Shown: positions 25,485-33,409 of the stretch, piece after piece
Position numbering within the stretch: position 1 is the stretch's first letter
How the letters are laid out: each line of letters begins with the position of its first letter
Source: a virus
DNA length: 64,000 nt
Virus record (IMG/VR): IMGVR_UViG_3300035698_009252
Span: 62,001 to 126,000 of that record
Strand: one strand, 5' to 3'
The notes under the pieces: generated by a model
Told to the model about the DNA's origin: nothing
What the model saw: only the letters and a program-made list of their open reading frames with translations
Databases searched by the model: none
Translations under genes and position numbers: made by a program

Positions 25485-25889
25485 TTACAGCATTCTCTTT
25501 ATTGCTCTCTCAAGTCTACCCACGTCCATTACCCTTTTCAGCTTGACGGAAACCAGGAACGGGTATCCTTGTTCCCTCGGGCGGAGCGCCCGAATCCTCC
25601 CGCTATTCGCAAATATGGACAATCCCGCCTTCCCCAAGACATCTCCCAGTCTGGCAAAAACACGTTCGGCCTCCTTCTCTACCTCTCCCTGCATGTCTAA
25701 CGTGTCGATGGCATCCAGGTCCTCTCCCCGCAAGTAATCCCCCTCGGGGGTGACAATCGTTCTCAGGGCAATAGAATCCTCCGATACCGACACCAGCTCA
25801 AAACTGGGCCACTCTGGCTCGGATGCCGCGACATTCCGCCCAACCAGTTCACGCGCTACAGCAGCCAGTTCCTGTGCTATTTTATCCAT
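25485..25889 (-). CDS. Leader-array protein (CTS-like), alpha/beta body
   Basis: 134 residues. Leader MDKIAQELAAVARELVGRN, one residue shorter in front of the core than most. The body has strands (FELVSVSEDSIALRTIVTP), an acidic helix, and a C-terminal PFLVSVKLKRVMDVGRLE. Function unknown. Confidence 0.65.
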   Translation of the reverse strand: MDKIAQELAAVARELVGRNVAASEPEWPSFELVSVSEDSIALRTIVTPEGDYLRGEDLDAIDTLDMQGEVEKEAERVFARLGDVLGKAGLSIFANSGRIRALRPREQGYPFLVSVKLKRVMDVGRLERAIKRML

Positions 25890-26573
25890 TTACCGGCCTT
25901 TACTGATTTCAAATCGGTCATTTGCTTTGAACCAAATACGTCCAAGCTGTGAGCCATTCGTCCCGCCAGTCACATGTTCCCAATTCAAATCGACCAGGCC
26001 CCCTATGATACCGTCCTTCAAGATTCTCTCGGTGAAGACCACACTCAGGGTCAGCTTTTTGATGGTCATGCCCATAATACCGACGTCATCCTCCAGCCCG
26101 GTCTCCTCGAAGTAGAGATAGCCACGCTGACGCTTGGGTGCCCCCAATGAGGGCTTGTGTCCGAAAGCACTACGGATGGCCGCTTCCACTTTTCCCTTTG
26201 AAGCCATAAGCGTTTTTACGCGATCTTCCACGGCGGCGTCCTCTATCGCAGACCCACCCACCAAATTCTTGGCCAATCCCACCAATTCCTGAGCCATCTT
26301 GTTATCTTTCATGTTCAATCTCCGAGGGCTTGAAGCCCTTCTCATCGCTTTTTCAACCACCTTTGTCATAATCTTCTCCTGCTCTCGAAGGGGAAGCGAT
26401 TCAAAATCTGTGGGTACATCCGTACGCCTTGTCTTATTGTACAGCTCGCCATACCCAAGGGCCTTGAAAGCCTTATCGATATCCATATGTTTCTCATGGA
26501 ATCGGCTCATAACGTCAACAGCGATATCCTCGGCGCTATCCTCATAGTCTTGCTTCGAGCCACGGGCGTTCAT
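25890..26573 (-). CDS. Leader-array protein with the leader internal; probable second start at 26312
   Basis: ATGA overlap sets the start at MNARGSKQDYEDSAED, giving 227 residues. The CTS-like leader (MKDNKMAQELVGLAKNLVG) begins at residue 88. Its ATG at 26312 has a ribosome site (GGAG, 8 nt spacer), so a 140-residue product with an N-terminal leader is likely. Same arrangement as 19852-20559. The upstream 87 residues are helical and charged; the downstream body is beta-rich (GYLYFEETGLEDDVGIMG). Confidence 0.6.
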   Translation of the reverse strand: MNARGSKQDYEDSAEDIAVDVMSRFHEKHMDIDKAFKALGYGELYNKTRRTDVPTDFESLPLREQEKIMTKVVEKAMRRASSPRRLNMKDNKMAQELVGLAKNLVGGSAIEDAAVEDRVKTLMASKGKVEAAIRSAFGHKPSLGAPKRQRGYLYFEETGLEDDVGIMGMTIKKLTLSVVFTERILKDGIIGGLVDLNWEHVTGGTNGSQLGRIWFKANDRFEISKGR

Positions 26574-27613
26574 TTCAACTCCACCATTACGGTAATCCAA
26601 CTCTTCTCCCCATCCCCATAGTTTATGCGGACAATGGCCTGCCGGTATGGAGCAAGTAGCGGCTCAAGTATCTTTTTGAAGTTGTCAGTCTCCCTTTCGA
26701 CCATATCCCGGTACGTGCTATACCCAACATCGCTTTCTCCCTCTTTCGGCAAATCGGACCGATAGGAACCTTTAATACGGGTATTGCCACTGGAAATCTT
26801 CGCGTCATCCTTCATCCAGGGACTCTTCCTGGAAATGGCCGTATCGATGGCGTTGCTAACGCCCTTCGCTATTTTCTCCCTATTCGCAATGGCATCCGTC
26901 TCGCCCTTCAATCCACTCCACCCCTTCAGGGCCTCCAACATCTTCTGAGCCGCTTGTTTAGGGGACATTGACGTTGGTGTGCCATAGCTGCCAAACACTA
27001 CCCCAGGCCCCTCTGCCGATGTGGTATTTTCGGTAAGCGTAATTTCACGCTTCATCCCATCCGAATTTCTTCCATCAACGCGCAAGATGACCTGGTACAT
27101 CACCCCGGATGGATAGTCCTTCTTCTGCCACGGAATCACTTCCAGGGCCTTCGGGTCTTCCAGTTTCGAGCGAATAATGCGAACGACGGACTGGGAGAAT
27201 TTCTTAAGGGCCGGAGGAATGGCCTTTTTGGAAAGGGTTTGGACCACCTTCTGGGCCTGGCCGATTTGCCTGGTAAACCGCTTTATCATCACGTCGGCAT
27301 CTTTAACAGCCCGCTGTACGGTCTTGTCTTCGGGGAAGTTCGTCAGGATTTGCTGCACTTCCTTCTGCACCCGGTAAGCCGATTGAATGCCATCCTGGGC
27401 CTTCTTGAGCACGACAAACTGGCCATCCACCTCCGGGTCGAGACCTGCCTGGAAGTGCATGGAAAATGTCCCGATGGTGTCGTCGATATTGTCGGCCAAC
27501 TCATCAAGAGTACCCAAAGTGCGTAGAAGCCCCTTCAGGAGCCCTTTAGAGGCATCTGCTTCAAGCCGCCGGGCAATATTTGACATGCGTACTGGAAAGG
27601 CAATTTTCTTCAT
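26570..27613 (-). CDS. Large leader-array protein, variant leader
   Basis: 347 residues. N-terminus MKKIAFPVRMSNIARRLEAD; MSNIARRLEADAS matches the leader pattern and could be the start, but lacks a ribosome site. Residues 30-150 are helical with coiled-coil character; 165-230 are beta (YQVILRVDGRNSDGMKREI); the rest is mixed with a final strand pair (KSWITVMVELK). Function unknown. Confidence 0.6.
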   Translation of the reverse strand: MKKIAFPVRMSNIARRLEADASKGLLKGLLRTLGTLDELADNIDDTIGTFSMHFQAGLDPEVDGQFVVLKKAQDGIQSAYRVQKEVQQILTNFPEDKTVQRAVKDADVMIKRFTRQIGQAQKVVQTLSKKAIPPALKKFSQSVVRIIRSKLEDPKALEVIPWQKKDYPSGVMYQVILRVDGRNSDGMKREITLTENTTSAEGPGVVFGSYGTPTSMSPKQAAQKMLEALKGWSGLKGETDAIANREKIAKGVSNAIDTAISRKSPWMKDDAKISSGNTRIKGSYRSDLPKEGESDVGYSTYRDMVERETDNFKKILEPLLAPYRQAIVRINYGDGEKSWITVMVELK

Positions 27614-27616
27614 TTT

Positions 27617-27862
27617 TTACTCGTTTGTCAGAGCCGGGAACACGTCGTAATCGTTCTGCAAAGACTTTACCGCTTCCCCAACCTTATCCGCCGGGATTTC
27701 CCCGGTGACCCTCTGGCCCCTCACTTTCAAGCGGGCTGACGGGAAGTCCGCAGAAAATGCTTCGGCCTCATCCTGCCCAACGAAGTACAGCTCGACTTCA
27801 ACATTCTGGGATGCAGTCGTCATCCGTTCTGCAATCCTCTGTAACCTGGTATTGTCGCTCAT
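27617..27862 (-). CDS. Leader-array protein, variant leader, 81 residues
   Basis: N-terminus MSDNTRLQRIAERMTTASQN; the rest resembles a ferredoxin-like or ACT-like half (VEVELYFVGQDEAEAFSAD, ARLKVRGQRVTGEIP). ATGA overlap with the upstream gene. Function unknown. Confidence 0.6.
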   Translation of the reverse strand: MSDNTRLQRIAERMTTASQNVEVELYFVGQDEAEAFSADFPSARLKVRGQRVTGEIPADKVGEAVKSLQNDYDVFPALTNE

Positions 27863-28485
27863 CTCGCGTTCCTTCCTTGAGTGGTAATACGAATGCCTTG
27901 GGCCATGATTTTGACCAAGCCCTTCTCTGCCAGGCTCTCGATAATGGGGTTGTCTTTGCCGTACTCGCCGAGCCGGTGCCGCAGGAACTCTTGCGCCCGG
28001 TAACTGCTCTTGATGCCTCCAACAATACCCAGAGCCGCCTTCTCGTCCGGGGTGAGGATAACATCGTCATCCGGCTCCGGCATTAACTTGTCGACATCTC
28101 CCGGTCGCACGTAGATACGAAGGAAATTGCCCCGGCCACCAGCTTCCCCGGCAATAACCACGGAACCATTCGGCACATTAAAGGATTCCTCCCGGTCGAG
28201 AGCCCGGTCCTCAAAGGGATTTGAGCCACCCCACGAGCCTTGCTGAGCGTCACTGATGCGACCAGTACTCAAGTCAACCGTCACGGACAGGGCTCTATTC
28301 CCCTCAAATGCCGTCGAAACGGAATACTTTGAGTCGTAGATGACCTCGATGTCCCGTCTGCCGTACCTGAGCCGTTTTAAGGCCCTTTGAACGGCATCAG
28401 GGAGGTCCCTAACGGCTACATGTATTCCACCCATGGCCTTAAGAGAGATTTTCCCTGCAATATGGACAATTCTACGTTCGTCCAC
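27859..28485 (-). CDS. Leader-array protein, variant leader, 208 residues
   Basis: N-terminus MDERRIVHIAGKISLKAMGG. Strand-rich middle (RRDIEVIYDSKYSVSTAFEG, GSVVIAGEAGGRGNFLRIYV) and a C-terminal helical part that could be a winged-helix-like fold (RHRLGEYGKDNPIIESLAEK). Function unknown. Confidence 0.55.
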   Translation of the reverse strand: MDERRIVHIAGKISLKAMGGIHVAVRDLPDAVQRALKRLRYGRRDIEVIYDSKYSVSTAFEGNRALSVTVDLSTGRISDAQQGSWGGSNPFEDRALDREESFNVPNGSVVIAGEAGGRGNFLRIYVRPGDVDKLMPEPDDDVILTPDEKAALGIVGGIKSSYRAQEFLRHRLGEYGKDNPIIESLAEKGLVKIMAQGIRITTQGRNAR

Positions 28486-28496
28486 GGCAGCCCCCT

Positions 28497-28748
28497 TTAC
28501 GCCTCGGCCAATACCTGCTCCAGGGCACCCACCAGGTCTTCAACCGTGGAGTTCGGGCGAATCACGCCAATGCCGAACTGGTTCAGCTTCCGGCGCTTCT
28601 TCTGGCTCAGTTTGTTGAGTTTCGTCCGAAGGTTACGGATACGCCCCGCAAATGCCTCGTCCACTTCCTCGCCGTCATCGGCTGCTGTCAACTCGCGAGC
28701 CAGTGAAAGGAGCCTCTTCGCCGCCTGAATTCTCTTCGTGTTGGTCAT
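28497..28748 (-). CDS. Leader-array protein (CTS-like), first of the array
   Basis: 83 residues. Leader MTNTKRIQAAKRLLSLARELTAAD, here read as the stretch after MTNTK; LLSLARELTAAD matches the core. The body is basic helices (KLNKLSQKKRRKLNQFG) with an acidic end. Ribosome site GGAGGATAGC. Follows a small hairpin (GGCTGAAAACAGCC). Confidence 0.6.
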   Translation of the reverse strand: MTNTKRIQAAKRLLSLARELTAADDGEEVDEAFAGRIRNLRTKLNKLSQKKRRKLNQFGIGVIRPNSTVEDLVGALEQVLAEA

Positions 28749-28791
28749 GCTATCCTCCGGCTGTTTTCAGCCATTTCTTGTTCGTGACGGC

Positions 28792-29031
28792 TTACGCCTT
28801 GCCTTGCTGTTCCTCGACAATGGCACCAGGCCGGTCGTCCGGGGGCATAATCACCCCGGCATTATTCCGAATCGTCGAACCGGCATTCGCAGTCTTCTGC
28901 GTTGCGGTTTGAAGCCCCTTCGCAACAACACGAGTTTTGGCGTTGTCAAAGACGGGAGCACCGCCCTCAAACTGCGCCTCTTCGCGCTTGCTTTGAGCTA
29001 CATCTGTTGGGTTCGCCCTGTACGTTGGCAT
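28792..29031 (-). CDS. Small disordered protein at the head of the array operon
   Basis: 79 residues, low in hydrophobics (MPTYRANPTDVAQSKREEAQ), ends in EEQQGKA. No leader. Sits right after promoter-like element E behind GAGGAGGAAGG. A similar short Gly/Thr/Pro-rich style is seen at 54421 and 57131, so it may be a small virion protein. Not recognised. Confidence 0.55.
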   Translation of the reverse strand: MPTYRANPTDVAQSKREEAQFEGGAPVFDNAKTRVVAKGLQTATQKTANAGSTIRNNAGVIMPPDDRPGAIVEEQQGKA

Positions 29032-29062
29032 ACCTTCCTCCTCTGTGTAAACGATGTGAGTT

Positions 29063-29098
29063 CCTACCTATACTCCCAATATCAAAGAATTATCATAA
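29063..29098 (-). promoter_or_regulatory. Phage late promoter-like element E
   Basis: Minus strand TTATGATAATTC, TTTGATA, 8 nt, ATAGGTAGGAA, just downstream of the terminator of the TROVE gene and upstream of the leader array. The ribosome site of the next gene lies well downstream, so the conserved ATAGG part is not merely a ribosome site. Confidence 0.8.
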
Positions 29099-29109
29099 CA
29101 GAAATGCAC

Positions 29110-29143
29110 AAAAAAAGGCCGCAGGGCTTTACACCCTACGGCC
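29110..29143 (-). terminator. Intrinsic terminator after the TROVE gene
   Basis: GGCCGTAGGG stem, TGTAAAG loop, CCCTGCGGCC stem, then seven T on the minus strand, directly after the stop of the TROVE gene. Confidence 0.9.
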
Positions 29144-29159
29144 TCTCCTTCGCGTTGTT

Positions 29160-30965
29160 CTACGCATTTACGGGCGTCTGTGCCGCCCAACCCTTACGAA
29201 TCTGCTCCACAGTGGGCAGAGCAACCTCGTCCTTATCTTCTGTCAGGCCCTCGGTTTGCGCAAGCATTCCGAACACCTTCTCGTTGAACCCGGCAAGCAG
29301 GTTCACGTGGGTGCCCTCGTCCACAATCGTGTCACCGTACCCATTCAGGTTGATGCAGTGCAGCCAAGTCTCCTTGGCCCCCTTACCCGATGCCACGTAC
29401 TTTGCCCAGGTGTCACACACAGCCTTCTCGCTGTTCGGGCTCTCCGAACGGTAGCCACGCGCACCCGTCATGCTGGTGTCATCCCACGCCTGGAGGTCGG
29501 ACAGGAGGATAACCCGGTCAGGAGTCAGCCCCTTCTCGATGAGCCACAGCGGAATCTTGAAGGCGTTGGTGTTGTGACCGTTCACGCCGTCATCCCCAAT
29601 CTTGCGGGCCACATCGAGCACTGTATCAGTCTTCGTCCACATAACCTCGCGGATATCCGTTGCGAAAGCGCACACGTAGGAACGCTCACACCCCTTGGCC
29701 ACGATACCGGTTAGCACGTTTGCCACGTCGGCCACCGTCACCTCGGACTTGTCCGACAGCCTGTTGTTCGACATGGACCTCGAAGCGTCCACGAAGATTG
29801 CCGTGGTACCCGGCAGGGAAACCCCCTCCGCTGCGTAGTTTACGGCCAGCTCGACAGCGGCTTCCAGCTCACCCCGGTCGGCCTGGTCCACACCATCAAC
29901 CTGGAGGGCCTTCGATGCGGACAGGAACCGGAACGGGAGCTGCTTGGACCGCTGCACGGCCTGCTTGCTGGAGATATACGCGGACACCTTAGCGATATGC
30001 TCTTGCGAGACCTTCGCCTGAAGGATGTTCCGCAGGTTCCGCAGCATGGCCATGTAGCCGAGCAGCTTCTCGTCAACGAGGAACTCCCAAACACCCTTCT
30101 TGTCGTCCCCGAACTGGGAAAGCAGAACCTCCCAGTTCACCTTGGACTTGCGAGCAAGTTCCTTGGTGATGTTATCGAAAGCCGTCCGCTTGTTCATGGC
30201 CGCACGTGCCGCCACAATCGGGGCGTCCTTCTCATCCGGGATTGCGCCTGTGATGAAGTAATTCGCGATGGGCTTCGCCACCGGCCAGTCGGCCTTGCGC
30301 TTCACCCACCCAAACACGTCCTTCCACGTCGGGAAGTCCGGGCTGTCATACTTCACCAACCCACGCTCTCCAAAGCCCGAGATGGCGTCCCCCAGGCCGA
30401 AGTTCAGGCCATTGGCCAGAGACTTCATGCCGAAGAAGAACCGGTGAACGAGCAGACACGTCTTAACCTCGTCCGGCCTCTTGACAATGTGCGGGGCGTA
30501 CCGACGCACAAGCGACTTGGTCGCATCGAGCCTGGACGCCACAACAAGGAGCACCTGCGGCGTGAGCCGGATGTACATCTCATTGCGGAGCCAGTTGGCG
30601 ATAGAGAGAAGGTCCTCCGGGTTGTCCCCGGTCCCCACATCGATAGCCGTTGCCACGACCTCGCGAGCCACGTCGTTGAGTTCCTCGCAGGAAGCAAAGC
30701 CATTCAGCTTGCCATCCACGATTTCGAGACGCCGAGCGAGTTGCTCGAACTTGCCGCCCTGCACCCTCTTCGGGACAATGGCGTCACCGTTATAGAACTT
30801 CGGCTCGGCGAAAAACGCCCCACCGGTCATGGTGACCAGCTTGAGTGCCGGGTCCTTAATCTCGAATGCGACGCCGCCTGCGCGGTTTACGGTTGCATTC
30901 GGCTGCTTGCTCGGCTTACGAGCGTTCGCGGACTTGGTCCGCGCCATCTTCTGAAGAGTACTCAT
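29160..30965 (-). CDS. rsr: Ro60/TROVE-domain RNA-binding protein with vWA domain
   Basis: 601 residues from MSTLQKMARTK behind AGGAGGAGG. A basic tail (residues 1-30) precedes an alpha-helical TROVE repeat ring. The C-terminal von Willebrand A domain starts around residue 380 with the MIDAS motif DASRSMS and has the later VILLSDLQAW strand. Ro60 family proteins (Rsr in bacteria) bind misfolded RNAs and Y RNAs, which in bacteria can tether Ro to nucleases or mimic tRNA. Some mycobacteriophages carry Ro genes. Upstream lie an initiator tRNA and tRNA-like RNAs. No CTS-like leader. Confidence 0.85.
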   Translation of the reverse strand: MSTLQKMARTKSANARKPSKQPNATVNRAGGVAFEIKDPALKLVTMTGGAFFAEPKFYNGDAIVPKRVQGGKFEQLARRLEIVDGKLNGFASCEELNDVAREVVATAIDVGTGDNPEDLLSIANWLRNEMYIRLTPQVLLVVASRLDATKSLVRRYAPHIVKRPDEVKTCLLVHRFFFGMKSLANGLNFGLGDAISGFGERGLVKYDSPDFPTWKDVFGWVKRKADWPVAKPIANYFITGAIPDEKDAPIVAARAAMNKRTAFDNITKELARKSKVNWEVLLSQFGDDKKGVWEFLVDEKLLGYMAMLRNLRNILQAKVSQEHIAKVSAYISSKQAVQRSKQLPFRFLSASKALQVDGVDQADRGELEAAVELAVNYAAEGVSLPGTTAIFVDASRSMSNNRLSDKSEVTVADVANVLTGIVAKGCERSYVCAFATDIREVMWTKTDTVLDVARKIGDDGVNGHNTNAFKIPLWLIEKGLTPDRVILLSDLQAWDDTSMTGARGYRSESPNSEKAVCDTWAKYVASGKGAKETWLHCINLNGYGDTIVDEGTHVNLLAGFNEKVFGMLAQTEGLTEDKDEVALPTVEQIRKGWAAQTPVNA

Positions 30966-30990
30966 AGCGTACCTCCTCCTTCTTTGAAGC

Positions 30991-31009
30991 GTGCCCAACT
31001 GTAGGGCAC
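30991..31009 (-). promoter_or_regulatory. Hairpin in the TROVE gene leader
   Basis: GTGCCC TACAGTT GGGCAC stem-loop between the tRNA terminator and the TROVE ribosome site. No T-run, so not a terminator; possible mRNA stabiliser. Confidence 0.4.
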
Positions 31010-31030
31010 CAATTTACATTTCCTGACAAA

Positions 31031-31064
31031 CAAAAAGCCGATGGTCAACTTTTGACCATCGGCT
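31031..31064 (-). terminator. Intrinsic terminator after the initiator tRNA
   Basis: AGCCGATGGTCA stem, short loop, TGACCATCGGCT stem, then a T-run (TTTTTG) on the minus strand, 6 nt after the tRNA CCA end. Confidence 0.85.
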
Positions 31065-31069
31065 TATCG

Positions 31070-31146
<77 letters not shown>

Positions 31147-31495
31147 AATCATACATAAAGCCGATACCAATGGGCACAAAGAGTTGCCGAGGGATATACC
31201 ATGATGGCCACATGGGCCTTTAGGAGTCCCTCTATACGGCTCCGTTTTAGGGGAGACGGCTACGATTGACCCCGTAGCCGAGGCTGCACATAATACCCAG
31301 TGCGGGGTCTCCGTTCCCCAGGACTTGGTAGTCCCCGGTTGGGATATTCGGATGGCTTCAGCGTCCGAACCTACGGACTCCACCAACCAGTGTTACTTTT
31401 CAGTAATGAAGTAACTCTTCATTGAAGCGTATCGCTTCTATTTTCTGTTTCAATTCAAAGAACAAACGACTGAAGCGTACCAGCCATCACAAACA
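31147..31495 (-). ncRNA. Structured non-coding stretch between ACP-like gene and tRNA
   Basis: No coding frame of note. On the minus strand it carries several strong hairpins: GTCCG-TAGGTT-CGGAC, GGACT-ACCA-AGTCC, CGGCTACG-GGGTCAAT-CGTAGCCG, and an outer GGTTGG with CCAACC. Lying between the acyl-carrier gene and the tRNA next to a Ro gene, it is a candidate Y RNA or tRNA precursor leader. Boundaries unknown. Confidence 0.35.
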
Positions 31496-31789
31496 CTATA
31501 CACCCGGACTCTCGTCCGGCGCAACAGAATTTTCATTTTTTTCATCTTCGTCTGGAATCCCTAATGTATTCCGCAGATATTCCTCGATTTCGTTAACGGT
31601 TGTCAACCGGCCAACATCTCCATCGGGTACAGGCTTTCCAAATTCTTCCTCGAATATCACCAACAATTCCACACAGTCCAGCTCATCGGCACCAAGGCTT
31701 GTTACGAGATGTGCATCATCTTCAATACCTTCAACCGGAATTCCCAGTTGCTCGGCCACGATAGACTTGATTCTGTCGCGAATGCTCAT
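31496..31789 (-). CDS. Acyl carrier-like protein lacking the phosphopantetheine serine
   Basis: 97 residues from MSIRDRIKSIVAEQLG, behind ACGGAGGTCGT; a longer frame adds a non-conserved tail. Four-helix acyl carrier family: helix 1, then LVTSLGADELDCVELLVIFEEEFG, where the family has GADSLD. The attachment Ser is Glu36 here, so phosphopantetheine loading should be impossible. The C-terminal 15 residues are acidic and disordered. Perhaps a decoy or structural ACP that binds host partners; that is inference. Confidence 0.75.
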   Translation of the reverse strand: MSIRDRIKSIVAEQLGIPVEGIEDDAHLVTSLGADELDCVELLVIFEEEFGKPVPDGDVGRLTTVNEIEEYLRNTLGIPDEDEKNENSVAPDESPGV

Positions 31790-32035
31790 ACGACCTCCGT
31801 CATTCGGGTGAAGACACAATCCCTTACGGCCCCTTGTGTCTGAAAGTCCCCAAAAGGGGATGGGAAATCCAACCATGAGTTTAAGGGCTGCCTGTTCAGC
31901 ACTTACCGGGACTCTACCAACCCTTCCCGCCGATTCTCTCTACAGACTTTTTCAAACGTTGCGCGTACCTTCATCAGAGAATGTACCGTCATACTTGTCA
32001 TGTTCAGCGTAATCGGCCCGCTGACGGTTGAAAAA

Positions 32036-32211
32036 TGGTGGAGCGTACAGGAATTGAACCTGCGTCGGTTCCAGCCCTCCCGCCAACTACAGTCAAACCT
32101 GCACCGAGGAAAAAAATAAACCTCTGATTGGTACAGGACTCACTGCTTGGTACGAGACTTCGGAATCCCAAGTGACTTTCGTCACCGGCCTTTCCTCTCA
32201 GCCAACGCCCC
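32036..32211 (-). ncRNA. tRNA-like RNA 1 (about 176 nt, CCA-ended), possible Y RNA
   Basis: The 3' end is tRNA-like: T arm GCAGG-TTCAATT-CCTGT, acceptor ACGCTCC, then ACCA. A perfect 7-bp partner GGGGCGT lies 170 nt upstream and is followed by a Ser/Leu-type D arm (GGCTGAGAGGAAAGGCC). Next comes a GTGAC-GAAA-GTCAC hairpin instead of a normal anticodon arm. About 90 extra nt fill the middle. Too short for a group I intron. Candidates: Y RNA with tRNA-like module for the adjacent Ro protein, or a decayed tRNA. Confidence 0.45.
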
Positions 32212-32285
32212 TTTCTCAGACTCTTGGCCAGCCTTTCGGCTGTTACCAGTTGACACCGCGTGGAGGTGGTCTGACATCGTCAACC

Positions 32286-32677
32286 TGGACGTGGGGAGAA
32301 TCGAACTCCCGTCCTGGACAGGCTCACCGTAAACCTCTACATGCTTATCCAGCTACTTTCTTTTGCCGCTGGCGGGCCGCACAACAGTCCTTCCCAGAGC
32401 ACCCCGTAATAAACGGTTCTGTTGTAGTACTCATTGGATGACATAGCCCGGCCACCCGCCGGGGTTCTACCTCTGTCGTTGCCGGACATCCCTTAGAGGT
32501 GTAGGGGAGCCGACACCGGGGCTGTTAAGCCGCCAGAGCGCGAGCGCCCTGGACTCCGGGGAATTGAAGAACGTTGCCGTTTACTTCAGTGTTGGAAGGC
32601 TTTTTAGGAGGCCAACCTTACCAACCTCCGCATGCAGTTAACGACTTGCATCTGCCAGTCGAAACCTTGTCACGCCC
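32286..32677 (-). ncRNA. ssrA: tmRNA (ssrA), CCA not encoded
   Basis: 5' GGGCGTGACAAGGTTTCGAC and 3' GGGAGTTCGATTCTCCC with acceptor CACGTCC; GGGCGTG pairs with CACGTCC (one G.U). Conserved GGTTGGCCTCCTAAAAAGCC lies before the tag frame, and AAGCATGTAG near the 3' end matches ssrA. The tag reads ...NGNVLQFPGVQGARALAA then TAA; the exact resume codon is uncertain, giving about 18-20 residues, longer than the common tags. After the discriminator A the DNA has GG, so CCA must be added. Rescues stalled ribosomes with SmpB. Confidence 0.92.
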
Positions 32678-33248
32678 ATATTTTCAAAGAACGACCGTAG
32701 CATTCACCGTCTACCGCTACGAGTCAACATCAAATTATACTCTATCCATTGCTCCAGGGAGCATCAATTCTGAAAAAATTACTAGCAGGCCGGGTTTTCG
32801 CCGACACACTTACCTACCCCACCCTCCACGTAGAGCCATAACTTCAACGGGATAGGGTCATAGGCTTAAAGCTCAGTCCTAATCGTTTGCCCCACCTCCA
32901 ACCGGGAGGCTACGGGTTCTCTATTCCACCCAAGGAAGGCCATTTACATCTGCAAGACAGGCTTGCTCCTCTCTCGCGTCCGGGCTCTCACCGGCACCCC
33001 TGGACTTTGCAACCTACTTCTTTCGGTTCGGCGACCCGTTCGGATTCTAACCTACTAAGGGATTTTTGCGCACGGGGACTATTGGTGCGCGGGGTGTGTT
33101 ACGGCTCCAGCAACATCCAAGGTGTTCCGGTACCGGGTAGTCCGCAAGAAGGGGACAAGACCACATTCTCGCGCTTGCCTGGTGTGTCCGGGCTTGGATT
33201 CGCCTTCACCAGCGCCACACCGCTGCCAGTAAAATATCAATGAACAAA
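32678..33248 (-). other. Non-coding stretch upstream of tmRNA
   Basis: No open frame with a ribosome site. Contains a GCGCAC-(11 nt)-GTGCGC hairpin, other short stems and, at 32734-32739, a TATAAT box that could start tmRNA transcription. RNase P RNA was considered because CAAAGTCC resembles part of its core, but the partner strand is missing. Candidate structured RNA. Confidence 0.4.
32734..32739 (-). promoter_or_regulatory. Host-like -10 box (TATAAT) upstream of tmRNA
   Basis: AGAGTATAATTTG on the minus strand, about 57 nt before the tmRNA 5' end. No good -35 hexamer at 17 nt. The same AGAGTATAAT wording recurs at 44680-44685. Confidence 0.4.
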
Positions 33249-33409
33249 TCGAGCGACAGGGTTTTCACCTGCACGACGGGTATTTCATCTTTGCTTCAAG
33301 ACTGCGTTTCTTGATTTGGCTTTCGCTCGCCTCAAGGCATTCAGTCAACACCCCGTCTATTTCACCGCATCGCTGCTGGCAGTTTAGCGTCTAATTCCGC
33401 CACGCTCAA
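33249..33409 (-). ncRNA. tRNA-like RNA 2 (about 161 nt, Leu-type D arm), possible Y RNA
   Basis: Acceptor TTGAGCG pairs with CGCTCGA over 7 bp (one U.G). It is followed by TGGCGGAATT and AGACGC, as in tRNA-Leu D arms but lacking the GG of the loop. The T-like arm is GCAGG-TGAAAAC-CCTGT, with a non-standard loop. Between them is a structured insert: GACGGG/CCCGTC, GACTG/CAGTC, TCAAGA/TCTTGA and GC-GAAA-GC. No CCA. Same overall design as tRNA-like RNA 1. Confidence 0.45.

Noticed and set aside
17138-28748. CRISPR-like array from regularly recurring 40-bp similarity
   Set aside because: The recurring similarity is the coding sequence of the shared leader at gene starts, diverged and irregularly spaced.
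32036-32211. Group I intron inside a tRNA
   Set aside because: The insert of about 90 nt is far below the size of a group I intron and lacks a recognisable core.
32881-33248. RNase P RNA
   Set aside because: CAAAGTCC and AGGAGCAA-like pieces recall the conserved core, but the matching P4 3' strand is not found in place.
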